DNA of 21,178 nt from DAOVQB01 sp023128935. GTDB lineage: Bacteria > Eisenbacteria > RBG-16-71-46 > CAIMUX01 > WJJG01. The DNA is taken from assembly GCA_030628905.1 (NCBI GenBank), contig DAOVQB010000066.1, positions 1-21,178 on the forward strand. The letters are read 5' to 3'. Of the stretch, positions 13,702 through 21,178 are shown one piece after another. The notes under the pieces are model-generated. The model ran no database searches. It saw only the letters and a program-made list of their open reading frames with translations, and was not told the DNA's origin. The stretch's first letter is position 1. Each line of letters begins with the position of its first letter. The translations under genes were made by a program, and so were the position numbers.

Positions 13702-16629
13702 ATGAGGCAAGCTCTCTTTCTCTCTCTGGTTCCCTTCTTGATTACTTCATTCTTGGGCGTTCTCGCCCCGCAGGGGGCTGAGGCTGCAGTGATCCACCAG
13801 GGACTCTCGCGCCAATTGGAGTCCCTGGAAGAGAACGATCTGGTTTCGATCATCCTGATCATGCGGGATCAGGCCCCGATCGCTGCCATCAATGAAGAAC
13901 TCAAGAGGGAGCGGGCAACCCGGTCGGTCCGTCATGAACGCGTCGTGATCGCGCTGCATGAGGCCAACTCATCCCAGGCCGATCTGCTTGCCACGCTGGC
14001 TGAAAACCAGAGCCGCGGGGAGGTTGCGGGTTTCACAAGCTACTGGATTGCCAACCTGGTTGTGGCCCAGGTGACAAAGGCCTATGTCTACGTGCTCGCT
14101 GAGCGCAACGACATTGCGGCGATCGAATCCAACTTCACACCCGCACTGATCGCGCCCGTCGAGGAGGTCTCCGGTGCTCCCGGCGAACCCCATCGCGGCA
14201 TCGGTATCACCCCGGGTCTGCGCGCCATCAACGCGGACAGCGTCTGGAGTGAGCTGGGTATCACCGGCGCCGGGCGGCTCATTGGTGGATTGGATACGGG
14301 GGTTGATGGGGAACATCCCGCACTGGCGGACCGCTGGCGCGGGGCTTGCGGTCACCCGGCCGGCGAGTGCTGGCTCAATCTAATCGATAATGGTCATCCC
14401 GACTTCCCCTACGATACAGGCCAACATGGGACACATACGATGGGCACCATGACCGGGCTCGGCGAAGCCACAGGCGATACCATCGGTGTCGCCTGGGGCG
14501 CCCTCTGGATTGCCTGTGACGCCATCGGCCAGGTCGTGAACCCCGATTTTGACAATGACATCATCACGGCCTTCCAGTGGTTTGCGGATCCCGACGGAGA
14601 TCCCAGCACCACAGACGATGTGCCCGATGTTGTGCAGAATTCCTGGGGCGTCTGCGAGCAGTTCCCCGGCTACGTCGACTGCGACACTCGCTGGTGGGAT
14701 GTGATCGACCACTGCGAGGCAGCCGGTGTGGTTGTCTGCTGGTCGGCGGGCAACGAAGGCTCTGCGCCCCAAACGATCCGTTCCCCCGCTGATCGCAACA
14801 CGACTCCAACAAATGCCTTCTCCGTAGGCGCAGTCGATGCGACAAACTACACCTTCCCCTACCCGATAGCAGGTTTCTCCAGCCGCGGCCCCTCGGGATG
14901 CGATGGCGTAACGATCAAGCCTGAGGTGACCGCCCCCGGCGTGGATGTCTACTCCTCTGTCCCCGGCGGCATCTACCAACAGAACGGCTGGAGCGGCACC
15001 TCGATGGCCGGTCCCCACGTCGCCGGTGTAGTGGCCCTCATGCGCGAGGCCAATCCAGACCTGGCCGTAGACACGATCAAGCAGATCCTGATGGAAACGG
15101 CCGTGGATCACGGCGACCCGGGTGAGGACAACGACTATGGCTGGGGCGTGATCGACGCCTACGCCGCTGTAACGGCCGTCATGTCCGGCTTCGGTACAGT
15201 GACCGGAACCGTCACTAATGCCTCCAATGGCGGAACACCCGTCCATGGCATGGCTGTGGAGGTACTCGAGGCTTTATGCAGTACGTACACAGGCACTACG
15301 GGCGGCTATGCGATCAGCCTTCCTGCGGGCCTCTACACGTTGACTGCGACGCATCCCAGCTTCACGCCGGAAACCGCGTACGATGTGCTGGTGGAAGAGG
15401 ACCAAACAACGATCGTGGACTTCTCGGTCACCGACATCGGCGGCCCGGAGATCACGAACACCACACAGCATCCCTCAACCGATAACACGACCGGTCCGTA
15501 TTCAATTGAGACCACCGTAACCGACTTCTCTGAGATTGACGGGGTTTGGCTCTGCATCAGTCTCAACGGAGGCGACTGGTCCTGCCCATACGCGATGACT
15601 CCGCTGGGTGATGACCGCTACCAGGCCGAAATCCCCGGACAGCCTTATGTCACGCATATTGAGTACAGCATTCTCGCTGCGGATATTGCCGGCAATGAAT
15701 CCCATGATCCGCCAGGCGGCCCGCCTGAGGCCTACGACTTCTATGTGGCCCCCATGGCAACCTTCCTGGAAGACGGGATGGAGATGGGAGCAGCCGACTG
15801 GACCCACGCGGCAGTCACTGCGGGCTTTAGCGATCAATGGCACCTGAGCACGCAGCGGAATCACACGCCAGGCGGAGACACGAGCTGGAAGTGCGGCGAT
15901 GCAGGCCCGCGCACCTATAACCCCTTGCTGGACGCCGCGCTCGCGACCCCACCATTCGAGCTGGGCATCGAGTCCTACTTGCATTACTGGCAGTGGATCG
16001 ATGCGGAGGAATGGCCCTATTCCCCTGGCGAAGCCTTCGACGGAGGCTTAGTCGAGATTAGTGTAGACGGTGGCGATTGGGAGCAGGTCTTCCCTGACAG
16101 CGGCTACACGCATTGCATCCGGCTCTCATATCCGCCAGGGCCGTTTGAACCGGACACCCCGGTCTTCTCTGGCCAGAATGACTGGCACGCAGTGAACGTC
16201 GACCTGTCCGCCTATGCCGGCACGGCGCAGATCCGCTTCCGCTTTGGCTCGAATGGCGGCGGCAATGAGGGAGAAGGCTGGTATGTGGATGATGTGCTCG
16301 TCAGGGGCTTCTACATCGACTACGCCGAGATCGGAGAACCCTCCCCCACGCGCGTGCTGCTCCTGCATGGCGCCGATCCGAATCCATTCGCCAACCGCAC
16401 CTCGCTGCGCTATCAATTGCCGAGCCGTGCAGATGTGCGGCTGCACATCTTCGACCTAGGAGGACGTCTCGTGCGGACCCTGTCAGCTGGACCTCAGCAG
16501 CCTGGAATCCATAAGGCTATATGGGACGGCAGGGATGACAGCGCACGCCCCTTGCCCTCTGGTGTGTATCTGACCCGTCTGCAGGCCGGCACACAGAGCG
16601 CCCGGGGCAAGGTGATGCTCATGCGATAG
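13702..16629 (+). CDS. Secreted subtilisin-like (S8) peptidase with FlgD/type-IX-like C-terminal domain (975 aa)
   Basis: The ATG at 13702 (AAAGG, 9 nt spacing) starts a clear signal peptide ending QGAEA (about residue 28). A propeptide region (about 34-160) with inhibitor-I9-like composition precedes the catalytic domain (about 189-490): DTGVDGEHP with Asp198, GQHGTHTMGTM with His242, SAGNEG with oxyanion Asn351, GTSMAGPHVAG with Ser434. All are intact; the layout resembles bacillopeptidase F. Then come a carboxypeptidase-regulatory-like beta module (about 496-575), an Ig-like module (577-684), a MAM/jelly-roll-like module of the kind seen in immune-inhibitor-A proteins (685-870), and a C-terminal domain (887-975: DPNPFANRTSLRY, IFDLGGRLV, WDGRDD, SGVYLTRL, ending GKVMLMR) that fits type-IX/FlgD-like sorting domains including the basic end. 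Probably exported to the surface or medium. Confidence 0.94.
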   Translation: MRQALFLSLVPFLITSFLGVLAPQGAEAAVIHQGLSRQLESLEENDLVSIILIMRDQAPIAAINEELKRERATRSVRHERVVIALHEANSSQADLLATLAENQSRGEVAGFTSYWIANLVVAQVTKAYVYVLAERNDIAAIESNFTPALIAPVEEVSGAPGEPHRGIGITPGLRAINADSVWSELGITGAGRLIGGLDTGVDGEHPALADRWRGACGHPAGECWLNLIDNGHPDFPYDTGQHGTHTMGTMTGLGEATGDTIGVAWGALWIACDAIGQVVNPDFDNDIITAFQWFADPDGDPSTTDDVPDVVQNSWGVCEQFPGYVDCDTRWWDVIDHCEAAGVVVCWSAGNEGSAPQTIRSPADRNTTPTNAFSVGAVDATNYTFPYPIAGFSSRGPSGCDGVTIKPEVTAPGVDVYSSVPGGIYQQNGWSGTSMAGPHVAGVVALMREANPDLAVDTIKQILMETAVDHGDPGEDNDYGWGVIDAYAAVTAVMSGFGTVTGTVTNASNGGTPVHGMAVEVLEALCSTYTGTTGGYAISLPAGLYTLTATHPSFTPETAYDVLVEEDQTTIVDFSVTDIGGPEITNTTQHPSTDNTTGPYSIETTVTDFSEIDGVWLCISLNGGDWSCPYAMTPLGDDRYQAEIPGQPYVTHIEYSILAADIAGNESHDPPGGPPEAYDFYVAPMATFLEDGMEMGAADWTHAAVTAGFSDQWHLSTQRNHTPGGDTSWKCGDAGPRTYNPLLDAALATPPFELGIESYLHYWQWIDAEEWPYSPGEAFDGGLVEISVDGGDWEQVFPDSGYTHCIRLSYPPGPFEPDTPVFSGQNDWHAVNVDLSAYAGTAQIRFRFGSNGGGNEGEGWYVDDVLVRGFYIDYAEIGEPSPTRVLLLHGADPNPFANRTSLRYQLPSRADVRLHIFDLGGRLVRTLSAGPQQPGIHKAIWDGRDDSARPLPSGVYLTRLQAGTQSARGKVMLMR

Positions 16630-16709
16630 GGGCATATGCCCTAAGAGTCGCTGATGCTGACATGGAATGGTTGGCCTGGATATCTCATCCAGCTCCGCCG
16701 AGGCAAGGG

Positions 16710-17831
16710 TCAATCGCTCCAGGCTGCCAGGCGGTTGACGACCGAGGCGCCGGCTATGGTGAAAGCGCCGCCGGCAATGATCTCCTCGTCGAACTTCTCT
16801 AGAGCCTGCACTGCATCGTTCATGCCCGAACCGAGCGCTTCCCAGGAGCCATCGCGCCACCGGGCAACACGGTTGGCGGAAACCCCGCCGGCTTCTGTGA
16901 ACTGCCCGCCCATCCACAGAGTGCCGTCATAGTAACCGAGGGTTAGTACGTCATTATTGGCACCGGTGCCCAGGGGGCTCCAGGAGGTTCCCGTCCATTG
17001 AGCAACGCAGTTGGCAGCCACGCCCCCCGCCTCTGTGAACTCGCCCCCGGCGAACAACACACCGTTTGCTTCGAGCAGTGTCCGCACTGGTCCATTCGTT
17101 CCCGAGCCCATCGACGTCCAGACCTCTCCGTCCCAGCTGGCCAGATGATGGACTGCGACCGAATCGACCGAGCTGAAACTCCCCCCGGCAATCACGCCCG
17201 CGCCAAATACGGCGGCTAATGCATAGACCGATCCATTGAGTTCAGTTGCCAGAGGACTCCAGGACGTTCCGTCCCACTGAGCAAGGCCGGCTGCTGCCAT
17301 ACCGCCGGCTGTATCGAAGTTCCCGCCGGCAATGAGTGTGGTCCCGTAGACCACCAGGGAGATCTCTGTGAGATCCTGCTGCTGCTCCTCCTTCGTCAAC
17401 CCCGTGCCCAGCGCATGCCACGCGCTTCCATCCCAACGCGCAATGTTGTTGGCAGCCACGCCCCCCGCCTCTGAGAAATTCCCGGCCACGATCAGGCCTT
17501 CGTTGTAGAGAGCCAGGGACCAAACCGCCGTTGGCACACCACCCGTCAGGCCCGATCCTAGCCCATGCCATGCATCCCCGGTCCACCGCACGATGTGGTT
17601 AATCGCGCGGTCGCCCACCTCAGTGAAATCACCCGCGCAGATCAGGTCCCCCTCATAGCAGATCAGGTCATGGATCTCATCATTGATGTCATGTCCACTC
17701 ACCTTCGTCCAGTCCGCGGGTGGCGGAGGAGGACCAGTTGTTGTCTCATCGTCGCTGCCGCAGCCACACATGGGCAACACTCCAATCAAGCTGGCTAGCA
17801 GAATCCAAATAAACCGTGTCGATCGCTGCAT
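16710..17831 (-). CDS. Putative lipoprotein, seven-unit kelch/Rax2-like beta-propeller (373 aa)
   Basis: The ATG at 17831 has AGGAG with 6 nt spacing. The signal peptide reaches MCGC-GSDD (Cys24 is the best lipidation candidate; the lipobox is imperfect), followed by an acidic/Thr stretch and the linker GPPPPP. The rest is seven repeats of about 47 residues with the pattern (V..L....L..GG.F..AGG..AN.IA.WDG..W..LG.G). They are marked by RWTG, RWDG, QWDG, SWDG, QWTG, RWRDG and AWSD. The last unit lacks the W..LG strand, while residues just after the linker (ADWTKVSG) supply one, as in a closed propeller. Enzymatic function is not evident; binding or scaffolding on the cell surface is likely. 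It converges with the subtilisin-like gene (80 bp gap) and follows the GT-C gene by 257 bp that contain a 24 bp repeat array. Confidence 0.85.
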   Translation of the reverse strand: MQRSTRFIWILLASLIGVLPMCGCGSDDETTTGPPPPPADWTKVSGHDINDEIHDLICYEGDLICAGDFTEVGDRAINHIVRWTGDAWHGLGSGLTGGVPTAVWSLALYNEGLIVAGNFSEAGGVAANNIARWDGSAWHALGTGLTKEEQQQDLTEISLVVYGTTLIAGGNFDTAGGMAAAGLAQWDGTSWSPLATELNGSVYALAAVFGAGVIAGGSFSSVDSVAVHHLASWDGEVWTSMGSGTNGPVRTLLEANGVLFAGGEFTEAGGVAANCVAQWTGTSWSPLGTGANNDVLTLGYYDGTLWMGGQFTEAGGVSANRVARWRDGSWEALGSGMNDAVQALEKFDEEIIAGGAFTIAGASVVNRLAAWSD

Positions 17832-17878
17832 TGGGTTCTCCTTTCGCCCCCCGGTCCCCGCACTCCCCTGAACTCGAA

Positions 17879-17986
17879 CTGCAGGCGCCCATTCGACTTG
17901 AGCTGCAGGCGCCCATTCGACTTGAGCTGCAGGCGCCCATTCGACTTGAGCTGCAGGCGCCCACTCGACTTGAGCTGCAGGCGCCC
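17879..17986. repeat. 24 bp tandem array, about 4.5 copies
   Basis: The unit CTGCAGGCGCCCATTCGACT+TGAG occurs at 17879-17902, 17903-17926, 17927-17950 and 17951-17974, then a half copy to 17986. Copy 4 has one T-to-C change, and a degenerate copy edge precedes 17879. Each unit contains two adjoining six-base palindromes (CTGCAG, GGCGCC). The array ends about 48 bp upstream of the propeller lipoprotein ATG on the minus strand, so it is in that gene's leader or promoter region. The unit is a multiple of three, and the open frames through it on both strands are simple 8-residue repeats out of frame with the lipoprotein. Confidence 0.95.
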
Positions 17987-18088
17987 CCTAGCCGGAGACA
18001 TGCGGGCTTGCAGTGATATGGCCGTGAAACTCACGACCCACCTACGATCCCAGGAGGATCTCCGGAATGCAAGCAGAGGAATCCAACG

Positions 18089-20278
18089 TCATTTCTCCCC
18101 CTTGCCCAATCGCCGCCGCAGCTGATCGACGTGCGCCGCTGCTTGCTGGGCCATTGCCTTGTCACCAGCGCGCAGGAAGTCGCGGCGTGCATGCTCGTAG
18201 TGCCCCAGGGCTGCCTCAAGCCGCTTCAGATTCTCGTCCATGTAGCCAAGCAGGTACCGGCTCATGGCGACCTCCTGCAATGCGCCTTCAGCAGAGGGCT
18301 CCGCGCAGCTGCGTTCCAGGAGTTCCCTAGCTTCATCGTATCTTGCCTGCTTTATCCATATCACGCCCAAGTTGTACCTCAGCATGCAAACCATCCTGGT
18401 CACATCGTTGGGATGGACCTCGCTCCCTGCTCTCTTCAATCCCGCTAGAAGACACTTTTCCGCCCTCTCCGTCTGCCCCCCGTCCAAGTAGCGTTTTCCC
18501 AGCAAAACCGAGTTGGCCAGATCTCTGCACAGATCACCGCTGCGCACAGCTTCCTCGATCACAAACCGCAGCCGCAGCACCTCTCCCTCTTGCACTGCTC
18601 GGTCGATTTCGAGATCCGCCGGCACCCTGAAGACCACGATCGTCTCGCCCGCATAGGCAATCTCCAATCCCGGTATAGAGCCATACGCAGCCAGGAACCG
18701 GAGGTCTGGAAACTCCACTAACTCGCCGCGTCCGTAGACTAGGTAGTCCACTCCAGCATCCTGCGCCGCCCTCAGAAGATCCTCGTAGCACGCAACCTCG
18801 CCCGGATAGCGCCGGAAGCGCATGCCCGCGAGAAATGCCAGGTGAGGCCTGCGTGCCATCATGAGCGGGCGGTCTCCTGCTCTCTTCGCTACCCGCAGCG
18901 CCTTCGCAGCCGGCAGGACGTATAGTGGGCGGTCCAGGTAGTACGCCTGCTCAAGGTGGATGATGGCTCGCAACTTCATGCCCCCCAGCAGCACCAGCAC
19001 AATGCAGATACACACAACCCTGAATCGAGGAACCCCCTGGATGGCCGTAATTGATCGCCGGATTCCGCGCGCGGCGCGGGCCCTCCAGAGCTGCCTGGCG
19101 CGCAACCCCAGCGCGGTCTCCCGCCCCCCACCACTTCCAAACAGCACACAGAAAGCCAAGGCATAGTAGGTGACAGCCAAAAAGACAAAGAATCTCGGCA
19201 GGTAGAAGACGAGGCCCATTCCGGTGAAATAGACGCCCGCAAACGAATAGAGCGCCCACTGCCGGCGCGTGGGCGCACGCAGGAGAAGGCGGACCACTCC
19301 CAAGAGGACAAGGATAGAACCCGCGCGATCGATCAGATAGCGCAAGTCATTCCCGAGGTGATCAACAAGGTTGCGGCCCAGGCGAGACACGAAATAGCCC
19401 CGGTCACTCGCGATCAGATCCCCCAAGGATTCGAATTCCTTTGCCGGATCGTCACCTCCCGCGCTCGCGCCGTAGAACGCCATTGTGATGTTCTTTATGT
19501 TCTTCGTCCACAGAAGCTGACCTGTCTCGACCAGGCTCTTGGCAAACCAGGGAGCGCTTACGATGAGGAAACCCAGCAGGAATACCCCGCACCAAACAAG
19601 TCGTCTCTTCCACGATGCTCGATCGGGATTCACAACTAGCAGCGCGATACCAGCTCCGAACGCAAGAAGAACTCCGTTGTACCGTGTCAGAAACGCTAAT
19701 GCACACACGACTCCGCCTGCGAATAGCCGCCATGCAACGGCCCGGTCCCGTATCACAAGACTGATGGAGAGAAGCGCGAGAAACAGAAACAGGTGATCAC
19801 TCGTGGCCTTATGCGCATCAATAAAGAAGGGATAGAGAAGGGATGTAAAGACAGCAGTGGCTAGTGCCACACTACGATTGTACAGTCGGCCGTGCAGACG
19901 GCTGATCAAGAGAATGCTGCCAGCCGCACAGAGGAGATTCAACAATACACCGCTATGGTACCAATCGCGAACAAGCAGGTTGACCAGTACTAGTACGACT
20001 GAATAGAAAGGTCCCCGATAGGGGTAGTCCGTGACAGAGAAGTCTCCTGCGGATAATTTCTGTGCGGCGGGAGCCATGCCGCCGTAGAAGTCCGTTTCCA
20101 CGCCGACATTGCCGATCGGGTAGTAGGTTAGATGGATGTACAGACCAACAAGAAAGATAAGAGCAGCCCACGCGGCAGGAGCCGCGCAGGCCCATGTAGC
20201 AGCCGCGGTACGGGAACCCGCGCGCCGGCCAGCAGGCTGGCGGCTTCTGCTGGATTGCGGTCTGGCGGAATTTCGCAC
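18089..20278 (-). CDS. GT-C family membrane glycosyltransferase with C-terminal TPR-like domain (729 aa)
   Basis: A GTG start at 20278 is the only usable start before the first membrane helix; its ribosome-binding site is weak. A short basic N-terminus is followed by about 11-12 hydrophobic helices up to about residue 450. The first periplasmic loop carries VETDFYGGMAPAAQKL, where the acidic residues match the catalytic loop of ArnT/PMT-like (GT39/GT83) enzymes, which use polyprenyl-phosphate sugars. A soluble stretch with mixed strands (about 470-560) follows. The last 150 residues form helical repeats resembling TPRs (LANSVLLGKRYLDGGQTERAEKCLLAGL, MLRYNLGVIWIKQARYDEARELLE, LLGYMDENLKRLEAALGHYEHAR). 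The tail probably mediates protein contacts. The acceptor (lipid or protein) is unknown. It lies between a Fe-S oxidoreductase and the propeller gene, all on the minus strand. Confidence 0.85.
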   Translation of the reverse strand: MRNSARPQSSRSRQPAGRRAGSRTAAATWACAAPAAWAALIFLVGLYIHLTYYPIGNVGVETDFYGGMAPAAQKLSAGDFSVTDYPYRGPFYSVVLVLVNLLVRDWYHSGVLLNLLCAAGSILLISRLHGRLYNRSVALATAVFTSLLYPFFIDAHKATSDHLFLFLALLSISLVIRDRAVAWRLFAGGVVCALAFLTRYNGVLLAFGAGIALLVVNPDRASWKRRLVWCGVFLLGFLIVSAPWFAKSLVETGQLLWTKNIKNITMAFYGASAGGDDPAKEFESLGDLIASDRGYFVSRLGRNLVDHLGNDLRYLIDRAGSILVLLGVVRLLLRAPTRRQWALYSFAGVYFTGMGLVFYLPRFFVFLAVTYYALAFCVLFGSGGGRETALGLRARQLWRARAARGIRRSITAIQGVPRFRVVCICIVLVLLGGMKLRAIIHLEQAYYLDRPLYVLPAAKALRVAKRAGDRPLMMARRPHLAFLAGMRFRRYPGEVACYEDLLRAAQDAGVDYLVYGRGELVEFPDLRFLAAYGSIPGLEIAYAGETIVVFRVPADLEIDRAVQEGEVLRLRFVIEEAVRSGDLCRDLANSVLLGKRYLDGGQTERAEKCLLAGLKRAGSEVHPNDVTRMVCMLRYNLGVIWIKQARYDEARELLERSCAEPSAEGALQEVAMSRYLLGYMDENLKRLEAALGHYEHARRDFLRAGDKAMAQQAAAHVDQLRRRLGKGEK

Positions 20279-20346
20279 CTGACTTACCGCCCCATCGTCC
20301 CAGACGGAACGCGGCCGTCACACTTGCCGCGGTCCCTGGGCGTTAG

Positions 20347-21178
20347 CTACACCCCCAGGCTCTCGCGGACGATACTCGCCACGTCCCGCACCTTCATGGT
20401 CTTGTCCATGTCACGGGCCTTGAGTCCGTCGAGAAGCATCTGGTAGCAGAACGTGCAGGCGACCGCAATCGTCTGCGCCCCGACGGCGGCAGCCTCATCC
20501 ACACGTCGCGTGTAGGGCCGCTCCTCCCCTTCGTCCAAATCCATCCAGAAGTGCCCTCCACCGGCCCCGCAGCAGAAGCTGTCCTCGCGCTTGTGCTTCA
20601 TTTCGCGTAGCGCAAGGCCTGGAACTGCGCGCAGGAGGTCACGCGGCGGATCGAAGATCGACTCATAGCGACCCAGATAGCAGGGATCGTGGAAGACTAC
20701 AGTGCCGGTAACGGGAACCTTCGGTTTGATCCTGCCTGCGCGGATCCAGCGAGCGAGCAGTTCGGTGTGGTGCACGACCGGGAAGTTCCCGCCAAACTGC
20801 GGGTACTCGTTCTTGAACACATTGTAGCCATGGGGACAGATCACCAGTAGCTGCCCGAAATTCCTCGCTTGCAAGGCCTGGATCGTCTGCTTGGCCGTCG
20901 TCTGGAAGATGTTCTCATCCCCCAGCACGCGCGCGGGATCTCCGCAGCACGTCTCATCCCGCCCCAAGTGGGCGAAACGGACACCCGCATGGCGCATGAT
21001 AGCCACCATGTCCTGAGCAATGGCATGCTTCTCGGGGTCAAAGGTTGCCCCGCAGCCAATCCAAAAGAGGATATCTGTTTCCTCTCCCTCAGCCAGGACC
21101 GGGATCTCGAGCTTCTCGACCAGGTCCATGCGCTCTGCTTGCGAACCAAAGGGGTTGCCCTGGGTCTCCATAGTCTTG
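20347..21178 (-). CDS. Heterodisulfide-reductase-like (HdrD/FadF-type) Fe-S oxidoreductase, C-terminal part (partial)
   Basis: The frame is open to the window edge. The first Met (21171) lies within a segment (METQGNPFG) that is internal in the longer relatives I know, so the gene very likely continues outside. Two CCG domains are visible (numbering from that Met). The first has Cys40, Cys75-Cys76 (ETCCGDPAR) and Cys112, but CPHG where CPHC would complete it. The second is complete: Cys164 (FHDPCYLGRY), Cys200-Cys201 (SFCCGAGGG), Cys239 and Cys242. KNEYPQFGG and VVHHTELL are typical of membrane-linked Fe-S oxidoreductases that pass electrons between a flavoprotein and the quinone pool, often tied to ETF and acyl-CoA dehydrogenases. 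That link is only suggestive here, because the acyl-CoA dehydrogenase is 14 kb away. It is 68 bp upstream of the GT-C gene. Confidence 0.88.
   Translation of the reverse strand, partial: KTMETQGNPFGSQAERMDLVEKLEIPVLAEGEETDILFWIGCGATFDPEKHAIAQDMVAIMRHAGVRFAHLGRDETCCGDPARVLGDENIFQTTAKQTIQALQARNFGQLLVICPHGYNVFKNEYPQFGGNFPVVHHTELLARWIRAGRIKPKVPVTGTVVFHDPCYLGRYESIFDPPRDLLRAVPGLALREMKHKREDSFCCGAGGGHFWMDLDEGEERPYTRRVDEAAAVGAQTIAVACTFCYQMLLDGLKARDMDKTMKVRDVASIVRESLGV

Noticed and set aside
13506..13781. Open frame crossing the 9 bp array (Leu-Arg-Gly repeats), possible leader peptide
   Set aside because: GTG or ATG (13539) start with poor ribosome-binding spacing; the composition after the array is just the peptidase signal sequence in another frame; no independent sign of coding.
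16627..16643. Palindrome TAGGGGCATATGCCCTA right after the subtilisin-like stop as a terminator
   Set aside because: Short stem, no loop and no T run; it may contribute to termination, but the sequence does not support the call.
13558..17986. CRISPR array
   Set aside because: Both repeats are direct head-to-tail tandems of 9 and 24 bp with no spacers, and no cas genes are present.
17746..18034. Repeat peptides encoded by the 24 bp array (MGACSSSR, LQLKSNGR, LELQAPIR)
   Set aside because: All three readings are trivial consequences of a 24 bp unit; none is in frame with the lipoprotein and none has a ribosome-binding site with normal spacing at a unique start.
1..21178. tRNA, rRNA, riboswitch, prophage or defence-system genes
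   Set aside because: I looked for cloverleaf-like arms, conserved rRNA blocks, integrase, nuclease or toxin-antitoxin motifs, and a lysine riboswitch ahead of dapA, and saw none that I could support by eye.

Overview
The window is about 21 kb of GC-rich bacterial DNA with ordinary, fairly dense gene spacing. The organism looks like a Gram-negative (diderm) bacterium with a diaminopimelate peptidoglycan: it carries an LpoB-type outer-membrane lipoprotein, a COG3014-type lipoprotein and the lysine/DAP genes dapA-dapB. Two exported peptidases end in FlgD-like/type-IX-like C-terminal domains, and a seven-unit propeller lipoprotein is present. This mix is typical of FCB-related candidate phyla such as Eisenbacteria, Krumholzibacteriota or Latescibacterota. 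That placement is inferred from protein style, not from a marker gene.

Layout. 1-90: probable tail of an upstream gene. 111-1021: a monocistronic unit with a promoter, a small exported protein of unknown function and a textbook intrinsic terminator. 1035-3240 (minus): lpoB-like gene followed by a COG3014-like gene, probably one cell-envelope unit. 3241-3708: divergent promoter region. 3709-4656: family 2 glycosyltransferase. 4805-5953 (minus): medium-chain-type acyl-CoA dehydrogenase. 6000-6162: a 163 bp element with 31 bp terminal inverted repeats (MITE-like) in the divergent gap. 6331-7065: SDR of the pteridine-reductase type. 7201-9456: membrane-anchored papain-like peptidase. 9563-11362: divergent ATP-type PEP carboxykinase. 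11458-13258 (minus): dapA-dapB. 13455-13701: strong promoter and a leader holding a 9 bp tandem array. 13702-16629: secreted subtilisin-like peptidase. 16710-17831 (minus): beta-propeller lipoprotein, with a 24 bp tandem array in its leader. 18089-20278 (minus): GT-C membrane glycosyltransferase fused to a TPR-like tail. 20347-21178 (minus): C-terminal part of a heterodisulfide-reductase-like Fe-S oxidoreductase that runs off the window.

How the genes fit together. Most of the content is housekeeping metabolism (fatty-acid oxidation, gluconeogenesis, DAP/lysine synthesis, pterin reduction) mixed with envelope and secreted proteins. I do not see a defence system, prophage, CRISPR array, tRNA or rRNA. 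The items most worth a second look are the MITE-like element, the two tandem arrays that sit in the leaders of exported-protein genes, the long divergent PEP carboxykinase, and the pair of peptidases with related C-terminal modules but different N-terminal targeting.
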